Positions 36,631 through 46,685 of a stretch of 64,000 bases of DNA are shown piece after piece. The DNA is from Paenibacillus roseus (lineage in GTDB: Bacteria; Bacillota; Bacilli; Paenibacillales; Paenibacillaceae). The position numbers and the translations under genes were made by a program. Each line of letters starts with the position of its first letter. The stretch's first letter is position 1. Below the pieces are notes generated by a model that was given only the letters and a program-made list of their open reading frames with translations, made no database searches and had not been told where the DNA came from. The stretch covers positions 62,001-126,000 of the forward strand of contig NZ_JAELUP010000013.1 of NCBI RefSeq assembly GCF_016424485.1. Direction: 5' to 3'.

Positions 36631-36745
36631 AAGCTGTAAACAGACCGTAGTCAAGTCGCAAAAAGATTTTTCGTCGCCCGATAAGCAGCAACAGAGAAAC
36701 GAGAGTTTTGTATTCAAGTTCAACAATGGAGAGGGGATTATTGAA

Positions 36746-38026
36746 ATGAAGACATGGTGGGTCATGGTATTAATCGCTAGTCTGGTTGTTGTCTCCGCTT
36801 GCGGTACAAAGTCTAACGAGAAGCCAAATAATCAGGGAACAGCTCCGACAAATCAGACAGTAGAGGACGGTGAGGACATTGTTCCTGAACCGGGGGCCAA
36901 GCTGCTTGTTTGGGAGAGCAAGGAGGAACGCCCGTTTGTCGAGGCCATTGCGAAAGAATTTACGGAAAAGTATGGGATCGAGGTAAAATTTGAAGAGGTT
37001 GGCGCCGGAGATCAGGTAACGAAACTGACAACTGATGGTCCTGCCAAGCTCGGTGCGGATGTGGTGCTCTTCCCTCACGATAATTTGGGCAAAGCGGTCA
37101 CATCGGGTTTAATTCTGCCCAATGACTTCTATGAAGATCAATCCAGAAGTGAAAACGCGGATATTGCCGTGAATGCCGTTACTTATGATGGCGTTCTGTA
37201 CGGCTATCCCCGTTCTGTAGAGACGTATGCTTTGTTCTATAATAAAAAACTCATATCAGAAGCGCCAACATCATTCGATGAAGTTGTCGAGTTCGCCAAA
37301 TCATTCAACGACGTCAAAAATAATAAATTCGCATTGATGTGGGACGTATCGAACTTTTACTTCAGCTACCCGTTCATTTCAACAGGCGGTTATGTATACG
37401 GCAACCACGGGCAGGACAAGGACGATATCGGATTAAATACAGAGGGCGCAGTGAACGGCTTGAATTATTATGGCTCCTTAAAAGACAGCCTGCTCCCCAT
37501 GAATTCCGGGGATATTACGTATGACATCAAGAAAGGCTTCTTTGTTGCCGGAACTCTGGCAATGGACATTAATGGCCCCTGGTCCATCGGTGATTACAGG
37601 GATGCGGGCATTGACTTTGGCGTAGCGCCTCTCCCTGCTATTAATGGTCAACCAGCTTCCTCCTTCTCCGGCATTAAAGCCTGGTATGTGAACCGTTTTT
37701 CCGACTACCCGATGGCTGCCCGCCTGTTTGCCAGATTCGCATCAACCAAGGAAGCGCAGCTGCTTGACTATGAACTGACAGGAGCAATCCCTTCCAATAA
37801 GGAAGCGGCAGCAGATCCTGCGGTTCAGGATAATGACATTGTGAAGGGCTTCCTGAAGCAATTCGAACAATCCACGCCAATGCCTTCGATTCCGGAAATG
37901 GCTAATGTATGGTCGCCTATTGCCGCAGCCTTCTCTGATGTATGGAATACAGGCAAGGATGCGAAGGAAGCACTGGACAATGCTGTGAAGCAGATCCGGG
38001 ATGCCAACAATGGAGCAGGACAATAA
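36746..38026 (+). CDS. Maltodextrin/cyclodextrin ABC transporter substrate-binding lipoprotein (MalE/MdxE-like)
   Basis: 426 aa from the ATG at 36746 behind GAGAGGGG. Signal peptide with lipobox VVSACG, then an extracellular sugar-binding protein of the MalE family (KLLVWESKEERPFVEAIAKE at the start of the fold; VEFAKSFNDVKNNKFALMWD in the middle). It captures maltodextrins or cyclodextrins for the two permeases that follow. The adjacent CGTase and cyclomaltodextrinase genes make cyclodextrins a probable ligand (inference). Controlled by the divergent LacI-type repressor. Confidence 0.92.
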   Translation: MKTWWVMVLIASLVVVSACGTKSNEKPNNQGTAPTNQTVEDGEDIVPEPGAKLLVWESKEERPFVEAIAKEFTEKYGIEVKFEEVGAGDQVTKLTTDGPAKLGADVVLFPHDNLGKAVTSGLILPNDFYEDQSRSENADIAVNAVTYDGVLYGYPRSVETYALFYNKKLISEAPTSFDEVVEFAKSFNDVKNNKFALMWDVSNFYFSYPFISTGGYVYGNHGQDKDDIGLNTEGAVNGLNYYGSLKDSLLPMNSGDITYDIKKGFFVAGTLAMDINGPWSIGDYRDAGIDFGVAPLPAINGQPASSFSGIKAWYVNRFSDYPMAARLFARFASTKEAQLLDYELTGAIPSNKEAAADPAVQDNDIVKGFLKQFEQSTPMPSIPEMANVWSPIAAAFSDVWNTGKDAKEALDNAVKQIRDANNGAGQ

Positions 38027-38112
38027 GACGTATTATTCCATCGGGACATCCGTTGACCTTGTTCGCGGGTGGACCGGTGGTTCCTTATTTACAGGAGAAG
38101 GGAGTCAAGCGG

Positions 38113-39426
38113 ATGAATCGACACCGCAGCACGGCGGCAATTCTATCAGTCTTCTGGATGGGACTCGGCCAATTGTACAACCGCCAAATTGCAAAGGGTC
38201 TGCTGCTTATGGCTACTGAAGCAGCAGCTCTTCTCTATTTGATACCGAATTTGGGAAAAGCAATCTGGGGGATCGTCACCCTTGGAGAGAAAACACAGAG
38301 TCTTGAAAAGGTCGGCAAAATTATGGTTTCTGTTGAAGGCGACCATTCCATTTATTTATTGATTAGCGGACTGATTACCATCTTCATATTAGCTGTCTGT
38401 CTTGCAGCCTATCTGTTAAATATCCGTGATGCTTACCATACCGGAAGCTTGCGGGATCATGGAACTCCTGCAGCGAGCTTCAAGAGGTCCTGGGCCAATA
38501 TGACGGACCGGCATTTTCCTTACCTGATGCTGTCCCTTCCTGCTTTGGGCGTACTTTTCTTGACCATTATGCCAATTATTTTTATGGTTCTGCTGGCTTT
38601 TACCAACTACTCCTCTCCCAATCATATTCCGCCGGAATCCCTGGTGGATTGGGTAGGCTTCCAAACCTTCAGGGATTTGCTTACGCTCAAAACCTGGAGC
38701 AGCACCTTTGTCGGTGTATTGACATGGACGATTATTTGGGCAGTCATCGCGACGGTGACGACTTATTTTGGCGGCCTGATTGTTGCGCTGCTTGTGGAGG
38801 CCAAAGGTGTCCGGTTCAAAAAGTTCTGGCGCACCATTTTTATTATCCCGTATGCCATTCCGCAGCTAATCTCACTGCTTGTCATGCGGAACCTGTTTAA
38901 TGGGCAATTCGGCCCGATCAATCAATATTTAAGCTACTTCGGTCTAGGCAAGCTGCCTTGGCTGACTGATCCAACCTGGGCGAAGGTAACCGTAATTATC
39001 GTCAACATGTGGATCGGCATTCCGGTTTCTATGGTTCTTATCATGGGGATTCTCACCGCTATTCCGAAAGACCTCTATGAAGCGGCTGACGTAGACGGAG
39101 CTTCCAACTTTCAGAAGTTCAAAATCATTACGCTACCATTCGTGCTTTTTGCTACCGCTCCCATCCTGATTATGCAGTTTGCGGGCAATATCAATAACTT
39201 TAACGTCATTTTTCTGCTGACCAACGGAGATCCGGTTAATGGCAGCTACCAGTATGCGGGAAGCACCGATCTGCTCGTTACCTGGCTGTATAAGCTTACC
39301 CTGAACAACAGCAAATACAATATGGCCTCTGCCATTGGCATCATGATCTTCTTAATTGTGGCTTCCTTGTCCATCTGGAGCTACCGTCGTTCAAAATCGT
39401 ACAAAGAGGAGGATATGATCCAATGA
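38113..39426 (+). CDS. Maltodextrin/cyclodextrin ABC permease (MalF/MdxF-like)
   Basis: 437 aa from the ATG at 38113, behind GGGAG; the frame opens earlier without translation signals. Longer than simple CUT1 permeases: an N-terminal part of about 110 residues (SVFWMGLGQLYNRQIAKGLL, two to three membrane segments) precedes the MalF core, an arrangement seen in Gram-positive MalF proteins. The EAA loop is YEAADVDGASNFQKFKII. Its stop overlaps the next start as ATGA. Confidence 0.93.
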   Translation: MNRHRSTAAILSVFWMGLGQLYNRQIAKGLLLMATEAAALLYLIPNLGKAIWGIVTLGEKTQSLEKVGKIMVSVEGDHSIYLLISGLITIFILAVCLAAYLLNIRDAYHTGSLRDHGTPAASFKRSWANMTDRHFPYLMLSLPALGVLFLTIMPIIFMVLLAFTNYSSPNHIPPESLVDWVGFQTFRDLLTLKTWSSTFVGVLTWTIIWAVIATVTTYFGGLIVALLVEAKGVRFKKFWRTIFIIPYAIPQLISLLVMRNLFNGQFGPINQYLSYFGLGKLPWLTDPTWAKVTVIIVNMWIGIPVSMVLIMGILTAIPKDLYEAADVDGASNFQKFKIITLPFVLFATAPILIMQFAGNINNFNVIFLLTNGDPVNGSYQYAGSTDLLVTWLYKLTLNNSKYNMASAIGIMIFLIVASLSIWSYRRSKSYKEEDMIQ

Positions 39427-40268
39427 AAACGGGAAATAAAGCATCGACTCTCATACGATTAACCTTTATCTATGTCATTCTGGCCATTATAGCCATCTGT
39501 GCAATCTATCCTGCCCTATGGGTACTCATGTCGTCCCTGCGGCCCGGAACATCGCTCTCGGGCTCGACACTTATTCCGGATCAGCTAACGATTGGCCATT
39601 ATATCGAACTGTTCACGAATAAAAGCTTTCAGTACGGTGTGTGGTATGTGAACACGCTTAAGGTTGCAACCTTAACGATGATTTTCTCCACCCTGCTGAT
39701 CACGCTTAGCATGTACGCCTTGTCCAGATTCCGGTTCCGTGGACGCAAGACGACACTGACAACGATGCTCGTTCTGGGCATGTTCCCCGGCTTTATGAGC
39801 ATGATTGCCATCTTTATCGTGCTGTTGCAGCTTAATTTGCTGGATACACATGCGGCGCTTATCTTGGTCTATTCCGCAGGCTCTGTTCTAGGGGGATTTG
39901 TTGTAAAAGGCTTTTATGATACCATCCCGCGCAGCCTTGACGAAGCCGCCCGTATTGACGGGGCGAGCCACCTGCAAGTGTTTATTAAAATCATGCTTCC
40001 CTTGTCGCGTCCGATGCTCACCTATGTGTCGCTAACGACTTTTACCGGCGCCTGGGTGGATTTTATTTTTGCCCGCCTTGTGCTGCGGAGCAAGGAAAAC
40101 TGGACGCTTGCCGTCGGCATGTGGGATCTGGTCAGCAATTTTCAGAACAGCAATTTCACCTTGTTTGCGGCAGGCGCAGTATTGATAGCAGTTCCGATTA
40201 CACTGCTCTTTGTACTGCTCCAGCGTTTTCTTGTACAGGGGCTTACCTCTGGCGCATCGAAGGGATAA
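39423..40268 (+). CDS. Maltodextrin/cyclodextrin ABC permease (MalG/MdxG-like)
   Basis: 281 aa, six membrane segments, EAA loop LDEAARIDGASHLQVFIKIM, and the MalG-type C-terminus FLVQGLTSGASKG. It forms the channel with the MalF-like protein. The operon ends here with a terminator and, as usual for Gram-positive CUT1 systems, lacks an ATPase gene. Confidence 0.94.
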   Translation: MKTGNKASTLIRLTFIYVILAIIAICAIYPALWVLMSSLRPGTSLSGSTLIPDQLTIGHYIELFTNKSFQYGVWYVNTLKVATLTMIFSTLLITLSMYALSRFRFRGRKTTLTTMLVLGMFPGFMSMIAIFIVLLQLNLLDTHAALILVYSAGSVLGGFVVKGFYDTIPRSLDEAARIDGASHLQVFIKIMLPLSRPMLTYVSLTTFTGAWVDFIFARLVLRSKENWTLAVGMWDLVSNFQNSNFTLFAAGAVLIAVPITLLFVLLQRFLVQGLTSGASKG

Positions 40269-40291
40269 CGCAAGACAAAAGCTTACTGCCA

Positions 40292-40329
40292 AAGAGCGCT
40301 CGTCATCTGTTGACGAGTGCTCTTTTTAA
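40292..40329. terminator. Terminator between convergent transporter and CGTase genes
   Basis: AGAGCGCTCGTCA pairs with TGACGAGTGCTCT (one mismatch) over a five-base loop, followed by T on the plus strand; near-symmetric, so it may serve both directions. Confidence 0.88.
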
Positions 40330-40372
40330 GACTGTCTTGCCTGACATCAGGGATATTCGGGTGGAACGGGAG

Positions 40373-42526
40373 TTACCAATTGATGTGGACGGTAGCAGTT
40401 CCGCTAGTCGGAGTCGTGAAGGTGCGATTGTTGCCGCTCTGCCAGACAATCGCCTGTCCGTTCTTCTTGAAATACTTGTACTGCAACGTCGTGTTGGCCG
40501 GAACACTCACATCGTAGTACCAGGTCGGATAAGCATGCAGAACCTGATTGTACATCGGTCCGATAGCTTTGGCCGACTCCCAGCCCCCCAGCTCTGCAAC
40601 GTTCCCAGCGAGATAGACATTCTCCCCAAAGACTGTCGTTGCCCCGGAAACCACAAAGCGCACAGTCACCTGATCGCCGGACAATACGTTATAATTGGCA
40701 TAGCTGTTGCTGTCGGACCCGGCAGACGATCGTATTTTGACCTGATATTTTTTGGCTGCAATGGCTGGCACAACAACCTTGATTTGTGTATCTTCCCAAG
40801 AGACGATAGTTGCGCCCGTAACGGCCGTCGTGTCAAAGAATACAGTCCCTTTCGCCGCTCCAAATCCCCGTCCGTCTATCGTGACCACATTGCCCGCCTT
40901 GCCCATATCCGGACCGATATTGCCAATAGCCGGTGCGGATGCGGAAGCCGTATACTGCCATACGCCAACAGCCCCTGCGCCTAGTGTAAAGGTACTGACA
41001 CCCCCGTTTGCGGAAGCGGAAATACTATTGCCATTAAGCAAGCCGGACAATACATCCCCATAAGTGCCTGCAGGCAGTGAAGTTGCCAACCCGCTGATGG
41101 ATACAGGAGCTGACCCGCGATTGATGGCAATTACGGTGACGTTATTGCCAAATTTGCGCTCATAGATGTAGACATCATTATTGAGCCAGCGCTGCTGGGT
41201 CGTTCCATATGCAAGAGCCGGATTGGTTTTCCGCAGCAGCGCCAGTTTCTTGGTCAGTTGATATGCGGTCGAGGTCCGATTGAAGGAAGTCATCATCGCC
41301 CGGTTGTCAGGGTCGCCATTCCCCGTCATATATTGTTCCGTCCCGTAATAGATAGCCGGCACGCCTCTGGAGGTAAGCGTAAAAGCTAGAGCCTGCTCCA
41401 GTCTTCTGGCGGAAGCTCCGGTGGTGTGAAACCGATCCATATCATGATTATCGATAAAGGTTACCTGATCTGCAATCTGCGTATAGGCAGCGGCCGTTCT
41501 GTTGATCATGGCATCCAGATCATACATGTTCGCGGTATTGTCCCGAAAGACCTGTCTCGCGGTCTGGCCAAACTCAAAATCGAGCAGACTCATGCCGGAG
41601 TCATTGGCGAAATGATAGTTTTCCGGGCTTATTTCATTGACGCCAAGAAACCATTCTCCGAACGTAAATACCGGCTTATAGTTGTAAATGTAAGACATCC
41701 AGCTCTTTTGCCAGCCAAAAGGCATATGCTTTACCGCATCTACCCGTATGCCGTCGATTCCCATATTCAGCCAAAGCTTGATGGATTCCTTGAAGTAGCT
41801 GTCGACCGTATTGTTGTTATGATTGAAGTCTGCCAGATCGTACAAGTTTCTATAGATGCCGTCCTCAATGGTCGCGAAGTTGCTTCCGCCATTATGGTGA
41901 AAGTAGCCGCTGGTATCCCCTGTATAACTGCCCATCAGTACTCCATTGTTATAAAATCTCCCGTTTTCCGCAAAGGACGGATTGGTCTCCGAAGCAGGCG
42001 AGGTATGGTTCGGAGCGAAATCAATGATGATTTTAATATTTTTGGCATGCGCCGCTTGAATCAGATTCTGAAATTCCGTCATGCTTCCAAAGGCTGGATT
42101 GGTCTTTTTGAAGTCACGTGCCCAATAGCCATGATAGGCCGTGTTATTCACACCCGAATAATTAATAACGGCATAAATATTCTCTACAGGCTGTGAAATC
42201 CAGAGTGCGCTAATGCCCAAATCGGTAAAATAGTTATCATTGATTTTGGCTATAATACCTGCCCAGTCCCCTCCACAGTACACTCTGAGATTCTGGCAGC
42301 CGGGCGAGAATGCAGCCCCGGTCGGGTTATTGGCCGAATTACCATCCAGAAAGCGGTCTGTCACAATTTGATAAATCACATCGGTAGAGAAGTTCTGCTG
42401 GTTGAGAACGGAAGTATCGGGCGCCGCTTGAACCGGGGCGTTCCCGTTCGTAAGCGCTATCATTCCGAACGTTAATGCAGCAGCCAGGAATAAGTTCAGG
42501 GCCTTGCGCGAAGTGCGAGCGATCAT
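40373..42526 (-). CDS. Cyclomaltodextrin glucanotransferase (CGTase), secreted
   Basis: 717 aa, the usual precursor length. Signal peptide 1-34 (cleavage at QAAPDTSV), then domains A/B/C, an IPT/TIG domain (about 547-615) and a starch-binding CBM20 (about 615-717). With mature numbering (minus 34), all CGTase landmarks fall exactly: nucleophile Asp229 ([12 protein letters not shown]), acid/base Glu257 (FTFGEWFLG), Asp328 ([10 protein letters not shown]), and the central Tyr195 (NLYDLADF) that favours cyclisation. Arg47 and Tyr89 are as in beta-type enzymes, hinting at beta-cyclodextrin preference (inference). It converts starch to cyclodextrins outside the cell. Start behind AAAGGTGG. Confidence 0.95.
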   Translation of the reverse strand: MIARTSRKALNLFLAAALTFGMIALTNGNAPVQAAPDTSVLNQQNFSTDVIYQIVTDRFLDGNSANNPTGAAFSPGCQNLRVYCGGDWAGIIAKINDNYFTDLGISALWISQPVENIYAVINYSGVNNTAYHGYWARDFKKTNPAFGSMTEFQNLIQAAHAKNIKIIIDFAPNHTSPASETNPSFAENGRFYNNGVLMGSYTGDTSGYFHHNGGSNFATIEDGIYRNLYDLADFNHNNNTVDSYFKESIKLWLNMGIDGIRVDAVKHMPFGWQKSWMSYIYNYKPVFTFGEWFLGVNEISPENYHFANDSGMSLLDFEFGQTARQVFRDNTANMYDLDAMINRTAAAYTQIADQVTFIDNHDMDRFHTTGASARRLEQALAFTLTSRGVPAIYYGTEQYMTGNGDPDNRAMMTSFNRTSTAYQLTKKLALLRKTNPALAYGTTQQRWLNNDVYIYERKFGNNVTVIAINRGSAPVSISGLATSLPAGTYGDVLSGLLNGNSISASANGGVSTFTLGAGAVGVWQYTASASAPAIGNIGPDMGKAGNVVTIDGRGFGAAKGTVFFDTTAVTGATIVSWEDTQIKVVVPAIAAKKYQVKIRSSAGSDSNSYANYNVLSGDQVTVRFVVSGATTVFGENVYLAGNVAELGGWESAKAIGPMYNQVLHAYPTWYYDVSVPANTTLQYKYFKKNGQAIVWQSGNNRTFTTPTSGTATVHINW

Positions 42527-42770
42527 ATAGAGGGTCCACCTTTCATTTTTTATTTTACGTGGTTCAATGAATCATGAATATGCCTGTCATCAACCGACTG
42601 TATCACCCCCTATATGAAATACAAGGATTAGCTGCCCCGCTTACCTTGGGACAGCTATTTGAGCTTAGACAAGCGTAAACGGCTTTGCCGTCCTTTGACG
42701 GGCAAAAACTTCGTTTCGTGGTGAAATATAAGCTCATTTACAAAGGGAACTTTATAAATCCTTATATTTC
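42527..42770 (-). promoter_or_regulatory. CGTase upstream region
   Basis: No gene. A candidate promoter TTGTAT-16-TACAGT lies at 42597-42624 on the minus strand, about 70 bases before the start codon. A short palindrome (ACGGC-AAA-GCCGT) lies near 42680-42695. No clear MalR-type operator was found here. Confidence 0.45.
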
Positions 42771-42820
42771 AAAAAAACAACCCCGAAATTCTCTGTTACA
42801 GAGATTCCGGGGTTGTTTTC
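42771..42820 (-). terminator. Terminator after cyclomaltodextrinase gene
   Basis: ACAACCCCG and CGGGGTTGT form a long stem with an additional CTCTGT/ACAGAG inner stem, followed on the minus strand by seven T. It separates the cyclomaltodextrinase transcript from the CGTase promoter. Confidence 0.88.
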
Positions 42821-42915
42821 AAACCAAGGCGGTTTAAAAAAGCATGGCCCTCAAATTAAATTGGATAGTTTTATTTTAAAAGTCGTCAGAATAGTTTGTC
42901 AATAAATACGAGTAA

Positions 42916-44655
42916 TTAATGCTTGAGCGATTTTAAAATCAGATAGCCATAAGCGGGAATTTCCGAGGCATTCTTCAATAAATTCGCATGGCTGGAGAAA
43001 ATATCGATCCATTCCTTGCTGGTGATATCCAGCCCATATTGGGCCGTACTGCCGGAATTATTCATGATGATGAGCAACCGGTCCTGATCGTCCCATCGCT
43101 CATAGACAAGCAGTTGCTTGCTGGCTTGCGGCAGGAATCGCAGTCCGCCTGTGCGCAGCGCCCGGTATTGCTTTCGCAACCGAATGGCGTTCTGGAAGAA
43201 GGAGAACAGCAAACGATCCTGCTTATCAGGGTCCCATTCCATGCATTTACGGTTTAGAGGGTCATGCTCTCCCTCCATTCCGATTTCATCGCCGTAGTAA
43301 ATGCAGGGAGCCCCATAAAAGGTAAGCTCGAATAAATAAGCCAGCATCACGGATTCCTTATGGCCTTTGCACAATGTCAGCAGACGGGCGGTATCGTGGC
43401 TGCCTAACAGATTGAAGGCCACTTCTGTGATTTGTAGCGGGTAGCTAGCCAGTTGAGCCTGAATCGCATAAGAAAATTGCTCTGCATTTGTTGTTTTGCG
43501 GGCAAAAAAGTTCAGTAGCGCATTTGTGAACGGATAGTTCATGACCGCATCGAATTGGTCGCCTTGCAGCCAAGGCATTGAATCATGCATGATTTCCCCT
43601 AATATATACGCGTCAGGGTTGATCGACTTCACTGTGCTGCGGAATTCACGCCAGAACTGATGGTCCACTTCGTTGGCTACATCGAGCCGCCAGCCGTCAA
43701 TGCCGATTTCCTCAATCCAGTACCTCGCGACATCCAGCAAATATTGCTTCACCTCGGGGTTTTCCGTATTTAATTTCGGCATGATTGGCTCAAATGCAAA
43801 CGTTTCATAGGTTGGAATCCCGTCCTTCACCTCAAGGGGCCAACTGCGCACATAGAACCAATCCGCATAATCGGAAGCAGCGCCTTTCTCCATGGCATCA
43901 ACAAAAGCAGGAAAGGTCTTGCCGCAATGGTTGAATACTGCATCCAGCAGCACCCTGATGCCGCGGCTATGACAAGCACTAACCAGTTGCTTCAACGTTT
44001 CATTGGTGCCGAAGTGAGGATCGACCTTGAAATAATCCCTTGTATCATATTTATGGTTCGTCGTTGCCTCGAATACCGGCGTAAAGTAGATCGCGTTAAT
44101 ACCCAGTTGAGACAAATAATCCAGGTGGTCCATGACACCTTGAAGATCGCCGCCAAAAAAATTCGAAGGCGTAGGCGTTCCACCCCAAGGCAGGACATTA
44201 GCCGGATCATTGCCGGGATCACCGTTGGCGAACCGTTCAGGGAAGATTTGATAGAAGACTGCGTCTTTTACCCAAGCTGGGGGTGAAATGATATCAATTG
44301 GATTCATGTAAGGGAAGTCATATAACCCTTCGTAAACGACGGCAGGCTTTTGTTCTTGAAACCCTTTTTCCAGCATGTAAATCGTTTGTTCACGGTCACG
44401 AAGCTGGAAATAATAAATAGTCCTGCGGAAGCGCGGTTCAATTGTGGCCTCCCAGTAATCAAACAGGCCGTCCGAAGCCCATTTTGTCATCGGTATCTCA
44501 TCGTTTGTCATTTCCCAGCCATACTTATCGCCATAATGCAGGATAACGCCCGTCAAATCATCCTTCCTGGACCGCAGGCGAATATGAAGGGTTTTCGCAT
44601 CATAAGCATAAGACCAATTCTGCTTGATTCGGTGATAAAGCGCTTCCAGTAACAC
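42916..44655 (-). CDS. Intracellular cyclomaltodextrinase/neopullulanase (GH13_20)
   Basis: 579 aa, no signal peptide. N-terminal CBM34 (residues 1-120; start [18 protein letters not shown] is typical) used for dimerisation, then a GH13 barrel with nucleophile Asp325 ([11 protein letters not shown]), acid/base Glu354 (YILGEIMHD) and Asp421 ([10 protein letters not shown]). These enzymes open imported cyclodextrins and hydrolyse maltodextrins or pullulan to maltose and glucose. With the secreted CGTase and the importer this completes the cyclodextrin route. Start GTG at 44655 behind AAGGAG. Its promoter seems to lie within the end of the ABC-F gene, with a terminator hairpin between promoter and start. 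Confidence 0.94.
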   Translation of the reverse strand: MLLEALYHRIKQNWSYAYDAKTLHIRLRSRKDDLTGVILHYGDKYGWEMTNDEIPMTKWASDGLFDYWEATIEPRFRRTIYYFQLRDREQTIYMLEKGFQEQKPAVVYEGLYDFPYMNPIDIISPPAWVKDAVFYQIFPERFANGDPGNDPANVLPWGGTPTPSNFFGGDLQGVMDHLDYLSQLGINAIYFTPVFEATTNHKYDTRDYFKVDPHFGTNETLKQLVSACHSRGIRVLLDAVFNHCGKTFPAFVDAMEKGAASDYADWFYVRSWPLEVKDGIPTYETFAFEPIMPKLNTENPEVKQYLLDVARYWIEEIGIDGWRLDVANEVDHQFWREFRSTVKSINPDAYILGEIMHDSMPWLQGDQFDAVMNYPFTNALLNFFARKTTNAEQFSYAIQAQLASYPLQITEVAFNLLGSHDTARLLTLCKGHKESVMLAYLFELTFYGAPCIYYGDEIGMEGEHDPLNRKCMEWDPDKQDRLLFSFFQNAIRLRKQYRALRTGGLRFLPQASKQLLVYERWDDQDRLLIIMNNSGSTAQYGLDITSKEWIDIFSSHANLLKNASEIPAYGYLILKSLKH

Positions 44656-44688
44656 TTCCGATCAGCTCCTTTTGATTCATTTACACGC

Positions 44689-44730
44689 AAAAAAAGGTCC
44701 AGCCTCTCTTGCTTAGCGAGGTTGAACCTT
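44689..44730 (-). terminator. Terminator hairpin between ABC-F and cyclomaltodextrinase genes
   Basis: AAGGTTCAACCTC pairs with GAGGCTGGACCTT (two non-pairs), followed by seven T on the minus strand. It ends only 33 bases before the cyclomaltodextrinase GTG, so it terminates ABC-F transcripts and may attenuate the next gene. Confidence 0.85.
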
Positions 44731-44759
44731 CTGGTTACATTGCCTTCATGTTTATGGTT

Positions 44760-44788
44760 ATTATACTTTAAAACACCTTCGTCGTCCA
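44760..44788 (-). promoter_or_regulatory. Candidate promoter for cyclomaltodextrinase gene
   Basis: TGGACG, 17 bases, TATAAT on the minus strand, overlapping the last codons of the ABC-F gene. Transcription from here would pass the hairpin at 44689-44730. Confidence 0.5.
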
Positions 44789-46324
44789 GGACTCGCAGTT
44801 CCAGGTCTCGGTCACGACATCACGGTAAAATTCAGGTTCGTGAGAAATAAGCAGAATGCTGCCTTTGTACGCTTGCAGAGCACGTTTCAGCTCATCCTTG
44901 GCATCAACGTCCAGGTGGTTCGTCGGCTCATCGAGCACCAGCAGATTCGTTTCCTTGTTAATCAGTTTGCACAGACGGACCTTTGCCTTCTCTCCCCCGC
45001 TGAGAACGGCAATTTTACTCTCGATATGCTTGGTCGTCAGACCGCATCTTGCCAGAGCCGCGCGTACCTCGAATTGAGTAAAGGAAGAGAACTCATTCCA
45101 GATTTCTTCAATACACGTATTGTAATTGTCACCCTTGGACTCCTGCTCGAAATAGCCGACCTGCTGATGCTCGCCGCGCTCTACAGAACCAGAAACCGCC
45201 GGAATTTCGCCCAAAATACTGCGAAGCAGGGTCGTCTTCCCGATCCCGTTCGCGCCGACAAGAGCAATCTTCTGTCCGCGCTCCATGCGCAGATCAAGCG
45301 GGCGGGACAACGGCTCGCTATAGCCGATCACAAGCTCCTTCGTCTCGAAAATCAGCTTGCCTGACGTTCTGCCGGGGGTGAAGTTAAACTGCGGCTTCGG
45401 CTTTTCCTTCGCCAGCTCAATTACTTCCATCTTGTCGAGCTTCTTCTGGCGGGACATCGCCATATTCCGCGTCGCAACGCTTGCCTTGTTGCGGGCAACG
45501 AAGTCCTTCAAGTCGGCAATCTCCTGCTGTTGACGCTTGTAGGCCGATTCAAGCTGCTGCTTCTTCATTTCATGAACCTGTTGGAAATGCTCATAATCCC
45601 CAACGTAACGGTTCAGTTCCTGGTTTTCCATATGATAAATCAGATTGATGACACTATTAAGGAACGGAATATCATGCGAGATCAGAATAAACGCATTCTC
45701 ATAAGCCTGCAAATACCGCTTGAGCCATTCAATATGCTGCTCATCCAGGTAGTTGGTCGGCTCGTCCAGCAGCAGAACTTCCGGCTTCTCCAGCAAAAGC
45801 TTGGCCAGCAGCACCTTCGTACGCTGTCCGCCGCTCAAGTCCGTAACATCCTTTTCGAGACCAATGTCAGTCAGACCAAGACCGCGTGCCGTTTCTTCAA
45901 TTTTCGCATCGATCAGGTAGAAGTCCTGGTTCGTCAGCGTATCCTGGATTGTGCCTACGTCCTCTAGCAGCTGCTCCAGCTCCTCTGGCGTGACATCGCC
46001 CATCCGGCCATACATGTCGTTCATTTCCTGCTCCATATCGAACAGGTATTGGAAGGCGCCCTTCAACACATCGCGAATCGTCAGCCCCTTGGTCAATACG
46101 GCGTGTTGATCCAGATAGCCTACGCGCATCCGCTTGGACCATTCCACCTTGCCATCATCCGGCTGAAGCTTGCCTGTAATGATGTTCATAAAAGTAGATT
46201 TACCCTCGCCGTTGGCCCCAATAAGTCCAATATGCTCGCCCTTCAGCAGACGAAACGATACGTTATTGAAGATGGCACGGTCTCCAAAACCATGACTCAG
46301 TCGTTCTACATTCAAAATACTCAT
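44768..46324 (-). CDS. ABC-F family ATPase (YkpA/YbiT-like)
   Basis: 518 aa, two fused ABC domains with no membrane segment. Walker A GANGEGKST (about residue 36) and GANGIGKTT (about 354); signatures LSGGQRTKVLLAKLLL and LSGGEKAKVRLCKL; Walker B LLLDEPTNYLD and LVLDEPTNHLD. The charged linker between them (about 245-310) is the P-site tRNA interaction motif of ABC-F proteins, which act on the ribosome. Family members range from translation factors to antibiotic resistance proteins; this one resembles the housekeeping YkpA/YbiT group rather than resistance types. Confidence 0.92.
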   Translation of the reverse strand: MSILNVERLSHGFGDRAIFNNVSFRLLKGEHIGLIGANGEGKSTFMNIITGKLQPDDGKVEWSKRMRVGYLDQHAVLTKGLTIRDVLKGAFQYLFDMEQEMNDMYGRMGDVTPEELEQLLEDVGTIQDTLTNQDFYLIDAKIEETARGLGLTDIGLEKDVTDLSGGQRTKVLLAKLLLEKPEVLLLDEPTNYLDEQHIEWLKRYLQAYENAFILISHDIPFLNSVINLIYHMENQELNRYVGDYEHFQQVHEMKKQQLESAYKRQQQEIADLKDFVARNKASVATRNMAMSRQKKLDKMEVIELAKEKPKPQFNFTPGRTSGKLIFETKELVIGYSEPLSRPLDLRMERGQKIALVGANGIGKTTLLRSILGEIPAVSGSVERGEHQQVGYFEQESKGDNYNTCIEEIWNEFSSFTQFEVRAALARCGLTTKHIESKIAVLSGGEKAKVRLCKLINKETNLLVLDEPTNHLDVDAKDELKRALQAYKGSILLISHEPEFYRDVVTETWNCESWTTKVF

Positions 46325-46685
46325 AAGTTAGCACCTTTTCTTTATATAATCTTATCGTTTTATTATAAGCGTTAACGCGTTTTCAACTCAATGCCCACTT
46401 CATGGCTTGTATCAAAAATGTACCTCTCATCACTATAACAGCCGAACGAAGCGAAGGCTACAGAGAAGGTCAAATGCAATAAGGCAGACACAGCAACATT
46501 GGGGATTGCTAGTAACGTTGCAAGTCCTCTAATATCTATGTAGACTAAATTTAGAAATATCTCCTATCCCTTGGAAACGAAATCTAAAAAGAGGTGATGA
46601 TAAATTGAAGAAAAGTAAACTTTGGATTATCAACAGAAAACTGCACAAAAATTAGGAGAGAACTTTTCTGGCTTGTACGGACCTT
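46325..46685. other. Intergenic region upstream of ABC-F gene
   Basis: Presumed ABC-F promoter on the minus strand. A short frame at 46606-46656 (TTG behind AGAGGTG, 16 codons, KKSKLWIINRKLHKN) may be the broken start of the decayed gene that follows. Nothing else is supported. Confidence 0.35.

Larger units (their letters stand above)
36299..36745. promoter_or_regulatory. Divergent control region between malR-like and malE-like genes
   Basis: 447 bp without an annotated gene. It holds promoter TTAACA-17-TATAGT (36487-36515) for the transporter operon, operator 1 over its -35, and operator 2 138 bp further downstream, inside the roughly 220-base leader. The malE-like frame extends upstream through this leader, but the real start is at 36746. 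Confidence 0.7.

Noticed and set aside
43797..43808. GCAAACGTTT-like MalR operator inside the cyclomaltodextrinase gene
   Set aside because: It encodes conserved residues of the enzyme and lies far from any promoter; probably chance.
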